Assembly (NCBI RefSeq): GCF_023023025.1
Contig: NZ_CP095481.1
Span: forward strand, 9,995,001-10,059,000
Direction of reading: 5' to 3'
Length of the DNA stretch: 64,000 nt
Source: Amycolatopsis sp. WQ 127309
GTDB taxonomy: Bacteria; Actinomycetota; Actinomycetes; Mycobacteriales; Pseudonocardiaceae
In this document: in pieces, positions 16,253-25,087 of the stretch
Layout of the letters: each line of letters starts with the position of its first letter
Position numbering within the stretch: position 1 is the first letter of the stretch
The notes under the pieces: generated by a model
Told to the model about the DNA's origin: nothing
Seen by the model: only the letters and a program-made list of their open reading frames with translations
The model's database searches: none
Translations under genes and position numbers: made by a program

Positions 16253-17446
16253 TCACGACACCGGCTGCTCCACGGGTTCCGGTTTCGGGGTCAGCACGCC
16301 CGCGAACAGCGCCGCCAGGACGCACAGCACCACCGGGACCGCGAACGTGACGTTCAGCGGCATCCACCGCGTCAGCCCGCCGATCAATGCCGGACCGGCC
16401 AGCAGGCCCACGTAACCCAAGCCGACCACCCGGGCCATCAACGCGCCCGAGTTGCGCGTGTCCAGGTTGCCCGCCGCCGAGAACAGCTGCGGTACGCCAC
16501 CCGAGAGGCCCAGGCCGAACACCGCCCAGCCGACCAGGGACAGCGGGATCCACGGGGCCGCGGCGGCCACCGAGAGCCCCACGGCCGCCATCGCCGCGCC
16601 GTAGCGGACGATCGCCGCCGGGCCCGCCCAGGCCGCGACGCGGTCGGTCAGGAAGCGGCCCGTCGTCATGGCCACCGCGAACGCGCCGTACGCCAGCGCC
16701 GCCGTCGAGGCCGAGGTGCCCAGCACCTTCTCCATGTGCAGCGCGGCCCAGTCGTTCGCCACGCCCTCCGAGAGCATCAGCGCCAGGGCCAGCGCGCCCA
16801 GCAGCCAGAGCAGGCGGCCCGGGGTCCGGCGGGCGGACGTCGGCGCCGGAGACGCCTGGGCGACATCGGCGGGCGCGTCGACCGGCTCGATCAGGAACCG
16901 GGCCGCCACCAGGGAAAGCACGATGCACACCAGGCCGGTGCCGGTGAGCGTGACGCCGGTCGGGACGCCCGCGCCGAGCGTCGCGGCGCCGATCACCGCG
17001 GCCAGCGCGCCGCCGATGGACCACATCGCGTGGAACGACGCCATGATCGGACGCGGGTAGGCGCGCTCCACGACGACCGCGTGCGAGTTCATCCCGACGT
17101 CGATCGCGCCGTTGCCGAAGCCGAACAGGATCAGCGAGAGCCCCAGCGTCCACCACGAGTTCGCGAACCCCGGTGCGCACAGCGCGAGGCCGAGGAACAC
17201 CCCGGCCGCCGGGACCAGCTTGCGGTGCCCGAGCCGGTCGACCAGCGGCCCGGAGACCTGCATGCCGGCGAACGCCGCGCCGCCGAGCACCAGCAGCAAC
17301 GCGCCCAGCGTGCTGTGCGAGATGCCGGTGGCGCGCTCGACGTTCGGGATGTGCACCACCCACATCCCCATGCCGAACCCGTTGAGGGCGAAGAACATCC
17401 ACGTCGCGACACGGGCGGCGCGCGGACGGGCGGAAACGGTCGTCAT
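16253..17446 (-). CDS. MFS transporter
   Basis: 397-aa major facilitator with about 12 membrane helices. The loop GPLVDRLGHRKLVPA near residue 65-80 is the family motif A between helices 2 and 3; a second half begins around 205. The ATG overlaps the stop of the DeoR regulator (ATGA), so it is the second gene of that operon and is probably repressed by it. MFS proteins of this type (FucP/YbjJ-like) often move sugars or act as efflux pumps. Substrate unknown. Confidence 0.92.
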   Translation of the reverse strand: MTTVSARPRAARVATWMFFALNGFGMGMWVVHIPNVERATGISHSTLGALLLVLGGAAFAGMQVSGPLVDRLGHRKLVPAAGVFLGLALCAPGFANSWWTLGLSLILFGFGNGAIDVGMNSHAVVVERAYPRPIMASFHAMWSIGGALAAVIGAATLGAGVPTGVTLTGTGLVCIVLSLVAARFLIEPVDAPADVAQASPAPTSARRTPGRLLWLLGALALALMLSEGVANDWAALHMEKVLGTSASTAALAYGAFAVAMTTGRFLTDRVAAWAGPAAIVRYGAAMAAVGLSVAAAAPWIPLSLVGWAVFGLGLSGGVPQLFSAAGNLDTRNSGALMARVVGLGYVGLLAGPALIGGLTRWMPLNVTFAVPVVLCVLAALFAGVLTPKPEPVEQPVS

Positions 17447-18231
17447 CGGTTCTCCAGCGAGTCTGGCAAGGGGACAGCGACGTGCACGAGCACACCCCGC
17501 TCGGCCAGCGCCGCACGCTGGTCCGCGGGGGCACCCGGGTCGGTGATCAGGACGTCCGCCCGGTCGGCGGGGCACACGTGGGCGAGCGCGGCGCGATCCC
17601 ACTTCGCGCTGTCGGCGAGCACGATCGACCGCGCCGACACCGCCAGGGCCTGCTGCTTGACCTCGGCGTCGGCGAGGTCGAACGCGGTCAGCCCGGCGTC
17701 GAGGCCGAACGCGCACGGGCTCAGCACGGCGACGTCGAACCGCAGCGCCCGCAGCGAGGCGAGCGTCAGCGGCCCGACCAGCGCCTGCTCCCCCGGCCGC
17801 GGCTCGCCGCCGGGCAGCAGCAGCCGCACGTGCGGGGCGTCGGCCAGTTCGCGGGCGGCGTGCAGCGACAGCGGCATCACGGTGACCGGCCGGTCGCGCA
17901 GCAACCGCGCCAGCTCCAGCGCCGTCGTGCCGCTGTCGAGGACGACGGTCTCGCCGTCGGCGATCAGCTCCGCGGCCGCGGCCGCGATGGCCCGCTTCGC
18001 CTCGGTGGACGCCGTGGCGCGGGCCGCGAACGGCGGCTCCACCCCGGACGGCGACGCCGGGACGGCCCCGCCGTGCACCCGCCGCAGCACGCCCCGGGCG
18101 GCGAGGTGGTCCAGGTCCCGGCGCACGGTCATCTCCGACGCGCCGGTCACCTCGGCCAGCTCGCCGACGCCGACCTGCTCGGTGCCGCGCAGCCGCTCGA
18201 CGATGACCCGTTGCCGCTCCGCGCTCTTCAC
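17443..18231 (-). CDS. DeoR-family sugar-metabolism repressor
   Basis: 262 aa from a GTG at 18231; an upstream ATG at 18258 would add nine residues but lies inside the inverted repeat. The N-terminal helix-turn-helix (VGELAEVTGASEMTVRRDLD and HLAARGVLRRVHGGAV) is the DeoR signature. The C-terminal domain has VVLDSGTTALELARLL and LSPCAFGLDAGLTAFD, the phosphosugar-binding fold. It heads an operon with the MFS gene and is divergent from a TetR gene across a long inverted repeat. Confidence 0.92.
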   Translation of the reverse strand: MKSAERQRVIVERLRGTEQVGVGELAEVTGASEMTVRRDLDHLAARGVLRRVHGGAVPASPSGVEPPFAARATASTEAKRAIAAAAAELIADGETVVLDSGTTALELARLLRDRPVTVMPLSLHAARELADAPHVRLLLPGGEPRPGEQALVGPLTLASLRALRFDVAVLSPCAFGLDAGLTAFDLADAEVKQQALAVSARSIVLADSAKWDRAALAHVCPADRADVLITDPGAPADQRAALAERGVLVHVAVPLPDSLENR

Positions 18232-18257
18232 CCCGCGATGCTCGCAAGAACCACGCA

Positions 18258-18301
18258 TTCGCACAACTGATTTGTTCGATCGATCACGCAGGTTGTGCGA
18301 A
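18258..18301. promoter_or_regulatory. Divergent DeoR/TetR control region with perfect 10-bp inverted repeat
   Basis: TTCGCACAAC at 18258-18267 is repeated exactly in reverse as GTTGTGCGAA at 18292-18301. The 24-nt spacer contains a smaller palindrome TCGATCGA. The 34-bp centre-to-centre distance is close to three helical turns, fitting cooperative repressor binding between the two divergent genes. Confidence 0.7.
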
Positions 18302-18354
18302 ATCCGGCTGCGGCATGATGGGGACGTGCACGTCGCCGAGACCACCGCAGCCCC

Positions 18355-18942
18355 GTGACCGGGGGCTACCTGAAGGGCCGGATCCGCCGCGAGGACATCA
18401 TCACGGCGGCGGCCGCGGCGTACGGCGAGCTCGGCTACCACAGCTCGTCGCTGCGGGAGATCGCCAAACGCGTCGGTATCACCCACGCCGGCCTCCTGTA
18501 CTACTTCCCGACCAAGGAAGCGCTGCTCGCCGCCGTCCTCGAGCGGCGGGACGCCGACGATTCCGACCGCGAGCAGCTGCGCGTCCCGCCCGGGCTCGAC
18601 GTCCTGCGCCACTTCGTCGCGCTGGCCGAGCACAACGTCCGCCACCCCGGGATCGTCGACCTCTACTCGCGGCTCGCCGCCGAAGCCGTGGCCCCGGACC
18701 ACCCGGCGCACGACTACTTCGTCGAGCACTACCGGGCCGCGCGCGCGGGCGTGCGCGAGTCGTTCGAGGTCCTCGCCGCGCGCGGCCAGCTGCGCGACGG
18801 CGTCGACCCCCGGGTGGCGGCGCTGACCTTCATCGCCCTGATGGACGGCCTGCAGGTGCAGTGGCTGACCGTGCCCGGTGACGTGGACCTGGTCGGCTCA
18901 CTGCGGTTCGCCCTGCAGAACCTGCTCGCCGTCCCGCTTTAG
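18355..18942 (+). CDS. TetR-family regulator
   Basis: 195 aa, GTG start. The DNA-binding domain covers residues 8-55 (REDIITAAAAAYGELGYHSS, then LREIAKRVGITHAGLLYYFP and TKEALL). The ligand domain is unremarkable. It is divergent from DeoR-MFS and its 3' end overlaps the end of the Gfo/Idh/MocA gene by four bases. It may regulate either neighbour; which one cannot be told from sequence. Confidence 0.92.
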   Translation: MTGGYLKGRIRREDIITAAAAAYGELGYHSSSLREIAKRVGITHAGLLYYFPTKEALLAAVLERRDADDSDREQLRVPPGLDVLRHFVALAEHNVRHPGIVDLYSRLAAEAVAPDHPAHDYFVEHYRAARAGVRESFEVLAARGQLRDGVDPRVAALTFIALMDGLQVQWLTVPGDVDLVGSLRFALQNLLAVPL

Positions 18943-20042
18943 AGCGTCTTCTGGTACGGGTCCCACGCCGCCGGCAACGCGGGCGGCACAGCGACCACGC
19001 TGTCCACCTCCACGGGCTGTCCGCGGGTCAGCGACTCGTCGATGGCCAGCATCGCGTCGAGCACGTGGTAGGCCAGCTCGCCGGACGCGCGTTCGGGCAC
19101 CCCGGCGCGGATCGCCCGCGCCAGCTCCAGCGTGCCGGTGCCGCGCGAAGCCTTGTGCCCCTTCGGTTCCAGCTCTTCGGGATCGTCCTGACCGAACAGG
19201 TGCAGCGCGGTCGCGCCGTCGAACCGGTTGGGGTCCGGGAGCACGGCGGTGCCGAGCGTGCCGGTCAGCTCGACGAACCCGGTGCGCTTCAACGCCGAGT
19301 CGAAGCTCAGCACGAGCTGGGCGGACCCGCCCGAGGCGAACTCGACCAGGGCCGTGACCGTGGTCGGCACCGTCACCGGGAACTCCGTCCCGGCGCGCGG
19401 CCCGGACCCGATGACGCGGGTGTCGCGCGCCCGGCCGCCGGCGCCGGTGACCCGGCGGATCGGGCCGAGCAGGTGCACCAGCGTCGTCAGGTAGTACGGG
19501 CCCATGTCCAGCAGCGGCCCGCCGCCGGCCTGGAACAGGAACTCCGGGGCGGGGTGCCAGCTCTCCGGCCCGGGCACCTGGAACAGCGCGAGCGCGGTGT
19601 TCGGCTGCCCGATCCGGCCTTCGTCGATCGCGCGCCGCGCGGTCTGCAGCCCGGCGCCGAGCACCGTGTCGGGCGCGCTGGCCACGCGAAGGCCTTTCTC
19701 CCGCGCGCGGTCCAGCAGCTTGCGGCCGGTCTGGCGGTCGAGCGCGAGCGGCTTCTCCGCCCAGACGTGCTTGCCCGCCTCGAGCGCGGCGAGCCCGACG
19801 TCGACGTGCGAAGCCGGGGTGGTCAGGTTGACCACCAGCTCGACGTCGGGGTCGTCGAGCAGCTCGGCCACGGTGCCCGACCGCGGGACGCCGTGCTCGG
19901 CCGCCCGCACCGCCGCGCGCTCGGTGTCGAGGTCGGCGACGCGCAGGACGCGAACGTCCGGGAAGCTCGTCAGGTTCTCGAGGTAGGTGCCGCTGATGAC
20001 GCCGGCGCCGACGAACCCGACGCCGACCGGCCCGCCGGTCAC
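18939..20042 (-). CDS. Gfo/Idh/MocA-family sugar oxidoreductase
   Basis: 367-aa NAD(P)-dependent dehydrogenase. The Rossmann motif VGFVGAGVISGTYLENL is at residues 6-22, the catalytic AEKPLALD near 95-102, and the C-terminal alpha/beta domain carries GGGPLLDMGPYYLTTLVHLLG. GTG start overlaps the stop of the upstream TIM-barrel gene (GTGA). The pair resembles inositol- or sugar-acid-type catabolic modules in which an epimerase feeds the dehydrogenase. Exact sugar unknown. Confidence 0.93.
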   Translation of the reverse strand: MTGGPVGVGFVGAGVISGTYLENLTSFPDVRVLRVADLDTERAAVRAAEHGVPRSGTVAELLDDPDVELVVNLTTPASHVDVGLAALEAGKHVWAEKPLALDRQTGRKLLDRAREKGLRVASAPDTVLGAGLQTARRAIDEGRIGQPNTALALFQVPGPESWHPAPEFLFQAGGGPLLDMGPYYLTTLVHLLGPIRRVTGAGGRARDTRVIGSGPRAGTEFPVTVPTTVTALVEFASGGSAQLVLSFDSALKRTGFVELTGTLGTAVLPDPNRFDGATALHLFGQDDPEELEPKGHKASRGTGTLELARAIRAGVPERASGELAYHVLDAMLAIDESLTRGQPVEVDSVVAVPPALPAAWDPYQKTL

Positions 20043-20773
20043 TGCCCGGCGCCGGTCAGGAAGGTGTGACTGGCGGCGATGGCTTCGAAGAGGTCGCCGT
20101 CGAAGGCGTCGAACTCGACGACGCGAAGGGCGGTCGGCGCGGCGGCGAGCACCTCGGCGATCGGGACCTGGCCCTGACCGGCGGGGAGCTGGCCGGAGGC
20201 GTCGGTGGCGAGGCCGCCGTCCTTCACGTGGATCGCCTTGACGCGGTCGCCGAGCCGGCCCAGCAGGGCGGCCGCGTTCTCGCCGCCCGCGGTGGCCCAG
20301 TAGGTGTCGACCTCCAGCGCGACGGCCGGGTCGAGCTGGTCGGCGAACACCTCTAACGCGGCGCGGCCGTCGATCCGGGACTCCAGCTCCCACCAGTGGT
20401 TGTGGTAGCCGACTCCGACGCCGTGCTCGGCCGCCACCTTCGCGGCGGCGTTGAGCGCGTCGGCGGTCGCGGCGATGTCGGCCGGGTCCTGCCACTGCTC
20501 GGGCTTGACCAGCGGGTCGATCACCAGGCCGATGCCTAGCTCCGCCGCCGCGGCGAACACGGCGGCCTGGTCGGCGCCGATCAGCCGGGCGTGGGCGGTC
20601 GGCGCGGTCAGGCCGTTGGCCGGCAGCCCGGCCCGCAGCGCCTCGACGTTCTCGACGACGCCGTACGGCTCCACCTGCGTGAAGCCGATCGCGGCGAGAC
20701 GCCGCAGGGTGTCGGCGGGATCGGCCGCGAACGCGTCGCGGACCGAATACAGCTGCACGGAAAGCAGGCTCAT
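20039..20773 (-). CDS. Sugar phosphate isomerase/epimerase (xylose-isomerase-like TIM barrel)
   Basis: 244 aa. Begins MSLLSVQLYSVRDAFAADP, with GVGVGYHNHWWELE near residue 120-135, ALEVDTYWATAGG near 155 and AIHVKDGG near 183, which supply the metal-binding His, Asp and Glu of the AP_endonuc_2 fold. AGGAGC six bases upstream fixes the ATG. It leads the operon with the Gfo/Idh/MocA gene; a promoter with an inverted repeat lies about 60 nt upstream. Confidence 0.92.
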   Translation of the reverse strand: MSLLSVQLYSVRDAFAADPADTLRRLAAIGFTQVEPYGVVENVEALRAGLPANGLTAPTAHARLIGADQAAVFAAAAELGIGLVIDPLVKPEQWQDPADIAATADALNAAAKVAAEHGVGVGYHNHWWELESRIDGRAALEVFADQLDPAVALEVDTYWATAGGENAAALLGRLGDRVKAIHVKDGGLATDASGQLPAGQGQVPIAEVLAAAPTALRVVEFDAFDGDLFEAIAASHTFLTGAGQ

Positions 20774-20832
20774 CCCCAGCTCCTGAGATCACGGTGGCGG
20801 ACGCCCGCCACGGCTCCACAAGATTTCTACCA

Positions 20833-20854
20833 CCTGGTCAAAATTCGCACCAGG
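20833..20854 (-). promoter_or_regulatory. Candidate operator/promoter of the TIM-barrel operon
   Basis: CCTGGT and ACCAGG form a 6-bp inverted repeat with a 10-nt AT-rich spacer. On the minus strand TGGTGC and TAGAAA are spaced by 17 nt and could be the -35 and -10, so the repeat overlaps the promoter. The gap from 20774 to 21005 holds nothing else recognisable. Confidence 0.4.
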
Positions 20855-21005
20855 GCTTTCCCGGTGACTCGACCGGACAGATCCGCGGTTTTCCCGGACG
20901 TCTTCGTGCGTGCCCCGGCTCACCGGCCGCGGGGGTTTTGGGGTGCTCCGGATGGGGCAGTAACGCAGCACGGGAAGGTCCGGACCGACGCTGGAGGTGC
21001 CGTCA

Positions 21006-21209
21006 GTGGACAGGACAGGGGACGAAGTGGACACGGGGGCGCTCGGCCACCCGGGGTCCCGTCGCGACCTGACGGAACTGTCCGAGGCCGCGCGCGATCT
21101 CGACCGGCGGATCGAGCAGCACCTGGCGCGGTTGCGCCGGGACCGCGCCGGACGCCAAGACGACCACTGGGACGACATTCCGGACCAGCGGCTTCGCCCG
21201 AGCGGCTGA
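21006..21209 (+). CDS. Small charged hypothetical protein (67 aa)
   Basis: A GGAGG at 20993-20997 is spaced eight bases from the GTG at 21006, which is preferred over the GTG at 20997 that lies inside the ribosome binding site. The product (MDRTGDEVDTGALG...) has a helical middle, TELSEAARDLDRRIEQHLARL, and a basic/acidic tail (RQDDHWDDIPDQ). No known domain. It lies 76 bases before the methyltransferase. Confidence 0.6.
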   Translation: MDRTGDEVDTGALGHPGSRRDLTELSEAARDLDRRIEQHLARLRRDRAGRQDDHWDDIPDQRLRPSG

Positions 21210-21285
21210 CCTCGCGTTTACCGCGGGGACGCGACCTACTACGCTGAGTGGCCCACGTCGCCCGCCGATGTCCTGCGAGGTCGCC

Positions 21286-22140
21286 ATGTCCGACGTCCCG
21301 TCCGTGAGTTCCCCCAGCCAGAAGCCGGTGGGAGTGGATCCCGAGCGGCCGAGCATCGCGCGGATCTACGACGGGTTCCTCGGTGGTCACAACTTCTACG
21401 AAGTCGACCGCGTGGTGATGGAGAAGATCCGGCAGGCGGTCCCGGAAGCGGTGGACATCGCCCGCGGCAACCGCGGCTTCCACAACCGCGCGCTGCGGAT
21501 GCTGGCGAGCCAGACCAAGATCCGGCAGTTCGTCGACTGCGGGTCCGGGCTGCCGACCGCGGAGAACACGCACCAGATCGTCCAGCGCATCGACAAGGAC
21601 ACCAACGTCGTCTACATCGACAACGACCCGGTGGTCCTGGCGCACGGCCGCGCGCTGCTCGCCGAGAACGACTTCACGCACATGGTCGAGGCGGACATCT
21701 TCAAGCCGGAAGCGGTGCTGGGCGACGACGAGGTGCTGCGCCACATCGACTTCACCGAGCCGGTCGCGCTGCTGCACGTCGGCACGATGCACCACTTCGA
21801 GGGCGACGGCGCCGCCGACGTCATGGGCGAGTACATCGACGCGCTCGCGCCGGGCTCGTACGTGGTGCTGTCGCACTTCTTCGACCCCGAGGTGCCGGAG
21901 CTGACCGCGATCGCCAAGCGCATCGAGGACATCCTGACCCAGGGCCCCCTCGGCGCCGGCCGGTTCCGCACCCGCACCGAGATCGAGGCGATGCTGCCGG
22001 GCCTGGAGTTCCTGCAGCCCAACGCGACGTCGGAGCCGGGCCTGGCGGTGTGCGACGAGTGGTGGCCCGACGGCCCCCGGCTCACGCCGCTCAGCGGCTC
22101 CGCGAGGTGCGTGGCCGGGATCGTCGGCGTCAAGCGCTAG
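21286..22140 (+). CDS. SAM-dependent methyltransferase (DUF574/Methyltransf_19 type)
   Basis: 284 aa. Family hallmarks: PSIARIYDGFLGGHNFYEVDR near residues 20-40, RGNRGFHNRALRML near 60, the SAM motif FVDCGSGLPTAENTH near 80-95, VVYIDNDPVVLAHG near 107 and LLHVGTMHHF near 160. Many actinobacteria carry dozens of copies, and physiological substrates are mostly unknown. GAGG at 21277-21280 fixes the ATG at 21286 rather than 21268. Its TAG stop overlaps the stop of the convergent glycosidase at a CTAG palindrome. Confidence 0.93.
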   Translation: MSDVPSVSSPSQKPVGVDPERPSIARIYDGFLGGHNFYEVDRVVMEKIRQAVPEAVDIARGNRGFHNRALRMLASQTKIRQFVDCGSGLPTAENTHQIVQRIDKDTNVVYIDNDPVVLAHGRALLAENDFTHMVEADIFKPEAVLGDDEVLRHIDFTEPVALLHVGTMHHFEGDGAADVMGEYIDALAPGSYVVLSHFFDPEVPELTAIAKRIEDILTQGPLGAGRFRTRTEIEAMLPGLEFLQPNATSEPGLAVCDEWWPDGPRLTPLSGSARCVAGIVGVKR

Positions 22141-24569
22141 CGCAGCTGCCAGAGGTGGTCCGCTGTCCCGTTGTCGGCGAACTGGACCACCTGGGCGCTG
22201 TCGGCCGTCGACATCAGGTCCACGCCGAGGACCTTGCCGGAGTTGCGGTTCTTCACCCGCCACCAGCCGTCGCCGTTGTCGACCAGCTGCCAGAGGTGGT
22301 CCGCCGTGCCGTTGTCGGTGAACTGGACCACCTTCGCACTGTCCACGGTGGACATCTGGTCGACGCCGAGGACCTTGCCCGAGTGGTGGTTGCGGATCCG
22401 GTACCAGCCGTCGCCGTTCGCGACCAGGTGCCAGAGGTGGTCGTCGGTCCCGTTGTCGGCGAACTGCACCACCCGCGCGCTGTCCGCTGTGGACATCTGA
22501 TCGACGCCCAGGACCTTGCCGGAGTTGCGGTTCACGATCCGGATGGCCGCTCCCCCACCGCCCGGCAGCCACGGGTGCCCGTCCGGCGCCGCCGTCGGGA
22601 ACGACGTGACGCGCAGCCGCGCCGCGCCCATCGGGATCAACGTGATCGTCTCGACCGGCGCGTCGCTCTTCGCCGGTGACGCCTGCAACGGCGTGACGAC
22701 GTGCTGGTCGTCAACGGTCCACTCGGCGATCTTCCGCGCCGACGCGGTGATCTTCACCGGGACGGCGTCCGGGGTGAACGGGTTGGCGGGCAACGTGCCC
22801 CCGGCCGCCGAGAAGGTCAGCGCTGCCTCGGCGGCCAGGCCGTAGTTCCACGGCGTCGTCGCGTGCACGGCGTACTGCGGGAACTGCGCGGACCCGCCGA
22901 GCGACTGGTAGCTCTCGCCGATCTTCAGCGAGTACGTCAGCGGGCCGTGGTCGACCGACCGCGAGTCGTGGTTCGCGCTCCAGGTCCGCACGGTCGTGCG
23001 CTGCGGCAGCGTCAGCGTGACGACGTCGCCGTCCGCCCAGGTGCGCGAGACCTTCGCGAACGACGGCCCGGCGGTCACCGCGACCGACGCGCCCGCGACC
23101 GTGAGCCGCGGTGTCGCGCACCACGCGGGAATCCGGAAGTACAGCGGGAAAGCCAGGTTCCGGGGCGTCCGGACGGTGAAGGTGACCTGCTCGGAGAACG
23201 GGTACGTGGTGTCCTCGGTGATGGTCACCGCCGTGCCGTCGGCGACCTTCGCCGTGACGCTGCTGGCGGAGTACATCGCGGCCGCGAGCCCGTTGTCCGG
23301 GGTGGCCAGCCAGAGTTCCTCGGTGAAGTACGGCCAGCCCATGCCGTAGTTGTGCGGGCAGCAGCGGTACTGGTCGACGCCGGGCAGGTAGGCCTGCATC
23401 GCGAAGCCGTTCTGGAACTGGCCTTCGCTCTTGGGGACGTTGTCGAGGTCGACGCCGTTCGCGCTGGTGATGTAGTGCACCGCGCGCCCGGCCGGGTCGA
23501 GCGCGGCGGGCAGGGAGTTGAACGCGAGGTCCTCGCAGCGGTCGGCCCACACCGGGTCGCCGGTCAGCCGGGTGAGCAATTGGTGGCTGGCCATGAACTC
23601 GACGATCCCGCACGTCTCGAAGCCCTGCCGCGGGTCGCCGAAGCCGGGACGCGCGTTCTCGTCGCCCGCGAACCCGCCGCCGGCGAACTGGCCGTAGGTG
23701 GCCATGACCGTGGTGTAGTCCTGGTAGGTCGCCTGGGTCAGCGACGCGGAACCACTGCGCAGCGCGTACTGCGCGGGCTCGCGGAAACCCTGGGCGACGT
23801 TGACGTTGTGCAGGCTCGGCAGGTTGCCGACCCAGTTGGCGCCGTGGGTGTGGATCTTGTCGGCGAGGTCGAGCAGGGAGGTGTCGCCGGTGCGGTTGAA
23901 CAGCCAGAACACGCTGTCGAGCCCGTCACCCCAGCGGACGGACACCCAGCTGGAGTTGAACGCGCTCGGCTCCTGCGCGTTCATGTAGCGCAGGAAGCGG
24001 GTCAGGAACGGCACGACGCGCGTGTCGCCGGTGTACTCCTGCCACGAGCGCAGGGCCTGCAGCAGCGGCAGGTACGGCCAGAAGTCGGGGCCGTTGTTGA
24101 GCGCCGTGCGCAACGCCGTCGGGCCGAAGAAGCCGTCGGACTGCTGGGTGGCGAGGATCGCGTCGATCCACCTGCCGGCGGTGGCTTTCGCGGTGGCGTC
24201 GCCGGTGACCGCGGCGAGGTCGACGTAACCGCGCAGCCAGTACGGCACCTCCTCCCAGCCGGTGCGCTCCGGGTGGACCCAGCCGCTGGTGGCGAAGTCG
24301 AGGAAGTGCGACGTCTCGGCGTAGTGCCCGCACAGGCCGTCGAGCTGCAGGCGCAGCTGCCCGGCGAGCCAGCCGCGCGCGGTGACCGCGCCGGGCGGGA
24401 GCTTGAGGAAAGCGGTGGGCTTGAGCGGAGCCGCGTTCGGCGTGTACAGCCCGCCGGCCGCGGGGGCGACGGTGCGGCCGCCGGGAACGGCGGCCCTGGC
24501 TTCCCGCGTACTCGCGAACAGACCGGCGGCGACGGCTCCGGCGACGAACTGCCTGCGGCTCAGCGACAC
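22137..24569 (-). CDS. Secreted GH127-type beta-L-arabinofuranosidase with ricin-type lectin domain
   Basis: 810 aa. A twin-arginine signal (MSLSRRQFVAGAVAAGLFAS, cut after AREARA-like residues) opens the protein. The catalytic (alpha/alpha)6 domain (DUF1680, about 40-640) shows GFETCGIVEFM and DQYRCCPHNYG; a Glu and a cysteine cluster are catalytic in characterised GH127 enzymes. The C-terminus (about 675-810) is a beta-trefoil of three 47-aa repeats (NSGKVLGVDQMST, QFADNGTADHLWQL). It would remove L-arabinose from plant glycans outside the cell. Two palindromic operators lie just upstream. GH146 cannot be excluded. Confidence 0.9.
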   Translation of the reverse strand: MSLSRRQFVAGAVAAGLFASTREARAAVPGGRTVAPAAGGLYTPNAAPLKPTAFLKLPPGAVTARGWLAGQLRLQLDGLCGHYAETSHFLDFATSGWVHPERTGWEEVPYWLRGYVDLAAVTGDATAKATAGRWIDAILATQQSDGFFGPTALRTALNNGPDFWPYLPLLQALRSWQEYTGDTRVVPFLTRFLRYMNAQEPSAFNSSWVSVRWGDGLDSVFWLFNRTGDTSLLDLADKIHTHGANWVGNLPSLHNVNVAQGFREPAQYALRSGSASLTQATYQDYTTVMATYGQFAGGGFAGDENARPGFGDPRQGFETCGIVEFMASHQLLTRLTGDPVWADRCEDLAFNSLPAALDPAGRAVHYITSANGVDLDNVPKSEGQFQNGFAMQAYLPGVDQYRCCPHNYGMGWPYFTEELWLATPDNGLAAAMYSASSVTAKVADGTAVTITEDTTYPFSEQVTFTVRTPRNLAFPLYFRIPAWCATPRLTVAGASVAVTAGPSFAKVSRTWADGDVVTLTLPQRTTVRTWSANHDSRSVDHGPLTYSLKIGESYQSLGGSAQFPQYAVHATTPWNYGLAAEAALTFSAAGGTLPANPFTPDAVPVKITASARKIAEWTVDDQHVVTPLQASPAKSDAPVETITLIPMGAARLRVTSFPTAAPDGHPWLPGGGGAAIRIVNRNSGKVLGVDQMSTADSARVVQFADNGTDDHLWHLVANGDGWYRIRNHHSGKVLGVDQMSTVDSAKVVQFTDNGTADHLWQLVDNGDGWWRVKNRNSGKVLGVDLMSTADSAQVVQFADNGTADHLWQLR
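22140..22550 (-). repeat. Three 141-bp tandem repeats coding the ricin trefoil
   Basis: The word CAG(C/G)TGCCAGAGGTGGTC recurs at about 22143, 22284 and 22425, a strict 141-bp (47-codon) period. DNA identity is much higher than usual for trefoil lobes, implying recent duplication or gene conversion inside the glycosidase gene. Confidence 0.85.
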
Positions 24570-24590
24570 GGGTATCAGCCTCCGCGGTCG

Positions 24591-24636
24591 TTACAACGTT
24601 GTAAAAACAGTCTTACCCGCTGTATACAACGTTGTA
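24591..24636. promoter_or_regulatory. Paired TACAACGTTGTA operators upstream of the arabinofuranosidase
   Basis: Identical perfect 12-bp palindromes at 24592-24603 and 24625-24636, both centred on CG as in LacI-family operators. Their spacing is 33 bp, three helical turns, so two dimers would sit on the same face. The first is 22 nt from the GH127 start. No LacI gene is adjacent. The rest of the gap to 24892 holds nothing recognisable. Confidence 0.85.
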
Positions 24637-24892
24637 AATCCGCCGTTCGTCGGAGGCGCCGGCGTACGGCCCGGATTCGGTCGTGTACCCGCGGTCAGAT
24701 CCGGGTTAAGATCCGACCGGAGGGTCCGGAGCGCACCGAGTCGGAACGACTGCGTGCGTGGCTCGGCGCAAGCCGGGCGGGTATCACGGTGGCCGATGGC
24801 GACCGGGCAGACCCGGACTGCCCTCCGCAGCACCGAACACCCCAGCTGAACCGACTTCGACGAGCACCGCCGGTACCGGGACGGGCGGCGTG

Positions 24893-25075
24893 ATGAGCGA
24901 GGTCAAGGTGAGTGTCAGCTCGTGGGTGGCGGCGCCCCTCTACGTCGTGCTCTGCCTCGCGGCCTGCTTCGTCGCGGCGCTGCCGGTGTGCGTGTACATC
25001 GCGAAGAAACGCGGCCCGGAAGGGCTGCGCGCCTTCGCCGAAGTGGTCCGCGCGTTCTGGGGCCGGAAATCATGA
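24893..25075 (+). CDS. Small single-span membrane protein (60 aa)
   Basis: MSEVKVSVSSWVAAPLYVVL begins a protein with one long hydrophobic helix (residues about 11-36) and a basic C-terminal tail (AKKRGPEGLRAFAEVV). A GTG directly before the ATG is an alternative start. It is convergent with the ABC permease, ending 12 bases from it. Short cationic one-span proteins of this sort are common in actinobacteria; function unknown. Confidence 0.6.
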   Translation: MSEVKVSVSSWVAAPLYVVLCLAACFVAALPVCVYIAKKRGPEGLRAFAEVVRAFWGRKS

Positions 25076-25087
25076 GCCGGGCGCGGG

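Noticed and set aside
22701..24893. 730-aa plus-strand ORF
   Set aside because: Antisense to the GH127 gene; lacks any domain and starts inside it.
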